A DNA stretch of 64,000 nt. It comes from an uncultured Lachnospiraceae bacterium (lineage in GTDB: Bacteria; Bacillota; Clostridia; Lachnospirales; Lachnospiraceae). The translations under genes were made by a program, and so were the position numbers. The DNA is taken from positions 36,761 to 100,760 of the forward strand of contig CAJUAO010000012.1 in the NCBI GenBank assembly GCA_910584685.1, given 5' to 3'. Shown piece after piece: positions 60,422-64,000 of the stretch; the stretch's first letter is position 1; the number at the start of each line of letters is the position of its first letter. The notes under the pieces were generated by a model that did not search any database, was not told the origin of the DNA, and worked only from the letters and a program-made list of their open reading frames with translations.

Positions 60422-61861
60422 TTACTTTTGAAGCTCAATAAGCTTATTTACATCTACGGTAATAGCAGGTCTTATTCCAAAGCCCTCTACTCCCGCCTGC
60501 CTTTCAAACATATTTTCCTCTGTGTAGCCGTCTCCAACGCAATATATTTTACTTGAGCTATACTCCACAGGCTCTCTTAAAAGCCAGTAGAAATTTTCCA
60601 TGCCTATATCGACGGAATATGCCTCATACCAGTCTGTGGCGTCCTGAATCCTTGCTTCCTCCGTGGGCTTTGCAAGGACAGACATTCCAGCCTCCTCAAA
60701 CCATTTAAGCTCAGTCCTAGACAGTAAAAATACCCTGTCCTCTGTCTTTATCATATTATCCTTTGCCAAAGCATTTCCCGGAGTTTCTACCATGGTAGTT
60801 TTAATCGCTGACAGCTCCTCTCCTGTAAAGCCGTTTAAAAAGCCTGCCTCTGTATTATAGCCGTTCTTTTTGTCTGACATTGTCCCTGCCAAAGGCGCCT
60901 GCCCCTCATAGCTTACGGTTTCACTGTCACTGTTAAGCCATGTACGGATATTTGAAAGACTCCAGTCACTGTTTCCCCTTACCTTTATCTGAAACTCCAT
61001 GTCTGTGTCTGCCTCCGTATTCTGCTTCCAGTAATCCTTTCCATTATATTTGTTATATTCTTCTCCCTCAGCCGCGTCAAAGGCCTTCATGGTTATAATA
61101 TCCCTTGAGACAAGCACCGCTTCCCTTCCGTCATCTGATATTTTAAGAACTCTCCAGCTTATTTCCTTATCAAGATAAGTTCCAAGGCTCACAGTATCCC
61201 CAAGGCTTAATTTGCTTATTTCCTCATTTTTTGTACTGTCTTCCTCCTGCTTACCATTATTTGTACCGCCCTCCGTAACGCTGACCGGCAGCCTTTCCTG
61301 TCCTTTATCCTTAAGGTCGTCCTTATTATCCCTTGACAATATGCCATATATAAGAAATCCTATAGCCGCCAATATTATTACCGCTGATGCTGCCAATGCC
61401 GAAACGGCGCAAACCCTGCTCCTATGGCTTTTTGTTTCCTCCCGCCCTTTGCTTCTGGCCTTGGCGCTGCCATTATTTCCTGCTATATCCTCCACACAGT
61501 CAAGTATATTTTCATAGCTGTCATCCTTGCTCCTGCTCATCCACTGATGTGTCATAAGAAAATATTCCATGGACTTTGTAAGCTCTACCTCCTCAAGCTT
61601 ATATATTATAATGGGAATTTTATGACTGACAGCCCTTTCTATTTCCCTTAGCACATGAGGCGATTTGTTTGCTTCCTCTGACAAAAGCACTACGACAGCA
61701 TCCGATTTATCTATTCCATTTACTATTTCCTCTGCATATTCCCTTCCGGCGCGAATATCCCTGGCAGCCAAAAAGCACTTATGATTGTGTTTTTCCAGTA
61801 TACTGCATATTTTCTCCGCCGGCTCTTCATTTTTTGAAGAATGGGATATAAAAACATACAT
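60422..61861 (-). CDS. TIR-domain membrane protein with C-terminal DUF6273
   Basis: 479 residues. The TIR domain opens with MYVFISHSSKNEEPAEKICSILE and continues to about 130. The putative NADase glutamate is in HVLREIERAV (near 74). A basic linker and one membrane span (about 150-172) precede an extracytoplasmic domain (about 220-479), with VSLGTYLDKEISWRVLKI and a final GFGIRPAITVDV, typical of DUF6273. The layout looks like a sensor that relays an outside signal to a cytosolic TIR. No defence partner (STING, ThsA) is adjacent; the downstream neighbour is the DHH gene. Confidence 0.82.
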   Translation of the reverse strand: MYVFISHSSKNEEPAEKICSILEKHNHKCFLAARDIRAGREYAEEIVNGIDKSDAVVVLLSEEANKSPHVLREIERAVSHKIPIIIYKLEEVELTKSMEYFLMTHQWMSRSKDDSYENILDCVEDIAGNNGSAKARSKGREETKSHRSRVCAVSALAASAVIILAAIGFLIYGILSRDNKDDLKDKGQERLPVSVTEGGTNNGKQEEDSTKNEEISKLSLGDTVSLGTYLDKEISWRVLKISDDGREAVLVSRDIITMKAFDAAEGEEYNKYNGKDYWKQNTEADTDMEFQIKVRGNSDWSLSNIRTWLNSDSETVSYEGQAPLAGTMSDKKNGYNTEAGFLNGFTGEELSAIKTTMVETPGNALAKDNMIKTEDRVFLLSRTELKWFEEAGMSVLAKPTEEARIQDATDWYEAYSVDIGMENFYWLLREPVEYSSSKIYCVGDGYTEENMFERQAGVEGFGIRPAITVDVNKLIELQK

Positions 61862-61987
61862 ATTTTTTCCTCCATATTTTAAAGACTAAAAATATCAATT
61901 TCTTTACATATTTATTTATACCATGACAATATTCAATTTTCTACACCCGAAACGTAGGTATTTTTAATAATAGTAGGAGGCGGATAC

Positions 61988-62092
61988 ATGTTATTGTATT
62001 TTTCCTACATTGACCGTATGACATATAAAAAGGATACACAAGAAAATAGCCTAAGAAAAATAGTATTCTTTTTATTGCAAAAAAATATATAA
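61988..62092 (+). CDS. Possible 34-residue small protein or leader peptide
   Basis: The ATG at 61988 follows TAGGAGGCGGATAC, a very strong ribosome site. The reading frame MLLYFSYIDRMTYKKDTQEN, then SLRKIVFFLLQKNI, ends at 62092, 69 bp before the DHH gene. It is basic and hydrophobic at its ends. It is too short for homology and may be a regulatory leader. Confidence 0.4.
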   Translation: MLLYFSYIDRMTYKKDTQENSLRKIVFFLLQKNI

Positions 62093-62160
62093 CACCTTAT
62101 AATATAAATATATTTTTGCAGAAAACCAAAATACTATTAAAAGATAAGGAGATTACATAT

Positions 62161-63081
62161 ATGAGATTAGTTACCCGTTCTGATTTTGACGGACTTGCCT
62201 GCGGCGCATTATTAAAGGAGGCAGGAATTATTGACTGTTGGAAATTTGCACATCCAAAGGATTTACAGGATGGTCTTATCCCTGTGGATGAAAACGACTG
62301 TCTGGCTAACGTTCCTTATGTGGAGGGCTGCGGACTCTGGTTTGACCATCATTCCAGCGAGCATGAAAGATTGCAGTTAGAAGGAAAATATAAGGGCGAA
62401 AGCCGTATCACCCCTTCCTGCGCACGTATTATATATGAATATTACGGCGGAAGAGAAAGATTTCCCCAGTTTGACGATATGATGGAGGCTGTAGACAAGG
62501 TTGATTCAGGAAACCTTACCATTGATGAAATTCAAAATCCTACAGGCTGGATACTGGTAGGCTTTCTTATGGACCCGCGTACAGGCCTTGGAAGATGGAG
62601 AAACTTTACTATATCAAATTACCAGCTTATGGAAAAGCTTATAGATGCATGCCGCACTATGACCACAGATGAAATTCTTGCCCTTCCTGACGTTAAGGAG
62701 CGTATAGAAATATACAACGAACAGACTGAGAAGTTTAAGGAAATGGTGCTTGCCCACACAAGAGTAGATGGAAAGGTTATAATATCTGACCTTAGAGGCG
62801 TTGAGCCAATATATACGGGAAACAGATTTATGATTTACAGTATGTACCCGGAGCAGAATATATCAGCATGGATAGTAAGCGGCCGTGGCGGGCTTGGATG
62901 CAGCGCTGCCGTGGGCTATAGCATACTTAATAAGACGTCAAATGTGGATGTTGGAAGTCTTATGCTTAAGTATAACGGCGGTGGTCATAAGAAGGTTGGT
63001 ACTTGTCAGTTTACTGATGAGAATATGGCTGAGGATTTGCCTAAAATGCTTGAGGAGCTTATTGCTATGAGTAATTCATAG
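62161..63081 (+). CDS. DHH-family phosphoesterase (exopolyphosphatase-like)
   Basis: 306 residues from the ATG at 62161 (AAGGAG nine bases upstream); the frame from 62116 lacks a site. Motifs: TRSDFDGLACGALL (about 5-18, first metal ligands), GLWFDHHSSEHER (DHH, near 64) and the DHHA1-like end VSGRGGLGCSAAVGYS and YNGGGHKKVGTC. These indicate a Mn-dependent phosphohydrolase that could act on polyphosphate or short RNA/dinucleotides. The gene has giant hairpin B 69 bp after its stop. Confidence 0.85.
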   Translation: MRLVTRSDFDGLACGALLKEAGIIDCWKFAHPKDLQDGLIPVDENDCLANVPYVEGCGLWFDHHSSEHERLQLEGKYKGESRITPSCARIIYEYYGGRERFPQFDDMMEAVDKVDSGNLTIDEIQNPTGWILVGFLMDPRTGLGRWRNFTISNYQLMEKLIDACRTMTTDEILALPDVKERIEIYNEQTEKFKEMVLAHTRVDGKVIISDLRGVEPIYTGNRFMIYSMYPEQNISAWIVSGRGGLGCSAAVGYSILNKTSNVDVGSLMLKYNGGGHKKVGTCQFTDENMAEDLPKMLEELIAMSNS

Positions 63082-63149
63082 AAAAAAGAGTATTGCAAAT
63101 ATAAAATATTAATTTGTACAGGTAAAAAATGTTTCCTCACATGTAGGCC

Positions 63150-63444
63150 GGGGCTTAAGAATAAAGGGAGTTTTAGGCTTTAGGACAGGGGCAGGAAGTT
63201 ATATATTTTTTTAAAGCTTCAAAAAGAGTAAGAAATTCTATCAACGAAATACCGCCACCTTCTAAGCTGCGAGCGTAACTCGTAAGGGACTAAAAAACAG
63301 TCCCTTACTCAAACAGACGCTCTACGCTAAGAAGCTGACGGTATTTCGTTAATGAATTTCTAACACTTTTCTCAATGCTTTAAAAAAATATATAACTTCC
63401 TGCCCCTGTCCTAAAGCCTAAAACTCCCTTTATTCTTAAGCCCC
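63150..63444. repeat. Giant hairpin element, copy B (295 bp)
   Basis: Exact 68-bp arms (63150-63217 and 63377-63444) enclose a 159-bp core homologous to copy A (29131-29437), in the reverse orientation of the window. Core stems include CGAAATACCG/CGGTATTTCG, GAGCGT/ACGCTC and GTAAGGGACT/AGTCCCTTAC, which differ from copy A but stay paired. The conserved segments are TAAGAAATTCTAT, CTTCTAAGCT, CTACGCTAAGAAGC and AATGAATTTCTAA. Arm sequences share little with copy A apart from GCTTTAG and TATATA. It follows the second DHH gene, in the same relation to transcription as copy A. Confidence 0.9.
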
Positions 63445-63997
63445 TCATTCGGAGAAAGGTTACTTCTTTTTAAATTTGATATTTATGATTTTGACACATT
63501 CTGTATAAATAATTTAAGCATATGGGGTACGGTAATATATTTTTTGAGTTTTCCCATTTTTTAAATTTGTACCATTAAAAGCTGTATAATATCAATGTTT
63601 TACATAAAAGACTCAATAATAATTTACAATTACCTATTTGCTTTGTATTTATGTGAATTTGCATATATCAGACATAAAAAATGGGGAAAGTCAAATACAT
63701 TTATTCTATTATTTTCTATAATATGTATGCACGAATATAAAGATATAAGCTTATTTGCTGATACACACTATATTTGCATATCTGTACCTTACAAATTTTT
63801 CAGAGTAAAAATAAACATATTCAATCTGATTTCCATAATCCGATATTTGTCATATACTTTATACAAAATAAGTGCATATGTCATATCTACTACTCTCTAA
63901 CTACTATACTTTTATGATACTAAAATAAACACAAGTTTTCTTCTCCTAACACCATATAAATGAGGGTATGTCCCATTAAAAGGCTCTAGGAGGCGGA
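63445..63997. other. AT-rich region before the right edge
   Basis: No supported gene. A 101-codon plus frame (63595-63900) lacks a ribosome site and family resemblance. GAGTTTTCCCATTTTTTAAATT (about 63546) recalls GAGCTTCCCCATTTTTTAATT near 11555. Confidence 0.4.
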
Positions 63998-64000
63998 ATG
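63998..64000 (+). other. Probable start codon of a gene beyond the window
   Basis: An ATG at the last three bases follows CTAGGAGGCGGA, a strong ribosome site much like that before the small frame at 61988. Confidence 0.35.

Noticed and set aside
63595..63900. 101-codon plus-strand frame
   Set aside because: No ribosome site, AT-driven composition and no family resemblance.

Overview
The window looks like chromosome of a low-GC, flagellated, probably spore-related Clostridia member, most likely Lachnospiraceae. The case rests on GntR/YtrA-type ABC operons, a permuted GH3 and a GH42 glycosidase, a PL11 rhamnogalacturonan lyase, a CsrA-controlled flagellin, LysM-GH18 and M42 families, strong AGGAGG ribosome sites and AT-rich spacers. 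Most genes lie on the minus strand. I see no rRNA, tRNA or CRISPR array.

Layout. 1-4,968: end of a HAD phosphatase, a GntR-controlled ABC operon with a long inverted-repeat operator, and a BFD-like [2Fe-2S] protein. 5,012-15,822: an accessory island. It holds a decayed copy of the GH18 gene end, a Fic fragment, a FokI-like type IIS restriction system with two separate methyltransferases and a small regulator, two copies of a module (short hydrophobic peptide, convergent antisense RNA, LytTR regulator), a RelB/DinJ-PIN toxin-antitoxin pair, and kinase, conjugation-type and frameshifted gene remnants. 16,003-28,978: LysM-GH18, DUF4474 and phosphoesterase genes, Dus, PL11 lyase, a heterodimeric ABC exporter, and a CheC-CheY-EAL signalling operon. 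29,131-42,688: a giant hairpin, a TetM-like GTPase fused to a NYN nuclease, a diguanylate cyclase, MATE, YkgJ, DUF2752, DUF4234, GH42, Nth, a methyltransferase and GH3. 42,874-48,494: a small secreted protein with FtsX-type ABC transporter, a LytTR regulator and a ruined histidine kinase. 48,728-51,993: a second GntR/ABC operon behind a 50-bp perfect palindrome. 52,145-63,081: GH5, M42, Rpn nuclease, flagellin, csrA, a recombinase inside its own inverted repeats, two DHH phosphoesterases and a TIR protein. 63,150-63,444: a second giant hairpin.

Two signals stand out. (1) A tyrosine recombinase gene lies between two 27-bp inverted sites. Each site has 10-bp arms around the same 7-bp spacer, with one mismatch between the sites. 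A sigma-28-like promoter inside the segment now points away from csrA-flagellin, and inversion would turn it toward them. This looks like a self-contained flagellin phase switch, currently OFF, above a second layer of CsrA control. (2) Two roughly 300-bp, almost perfect palindromes (29,131-29,437 and 63,150-63,444) share a conserved core whose stems differ by compensatory changes. Both follow a gene in the same relative orientation. They appear to be one undescribed family of structured elements.
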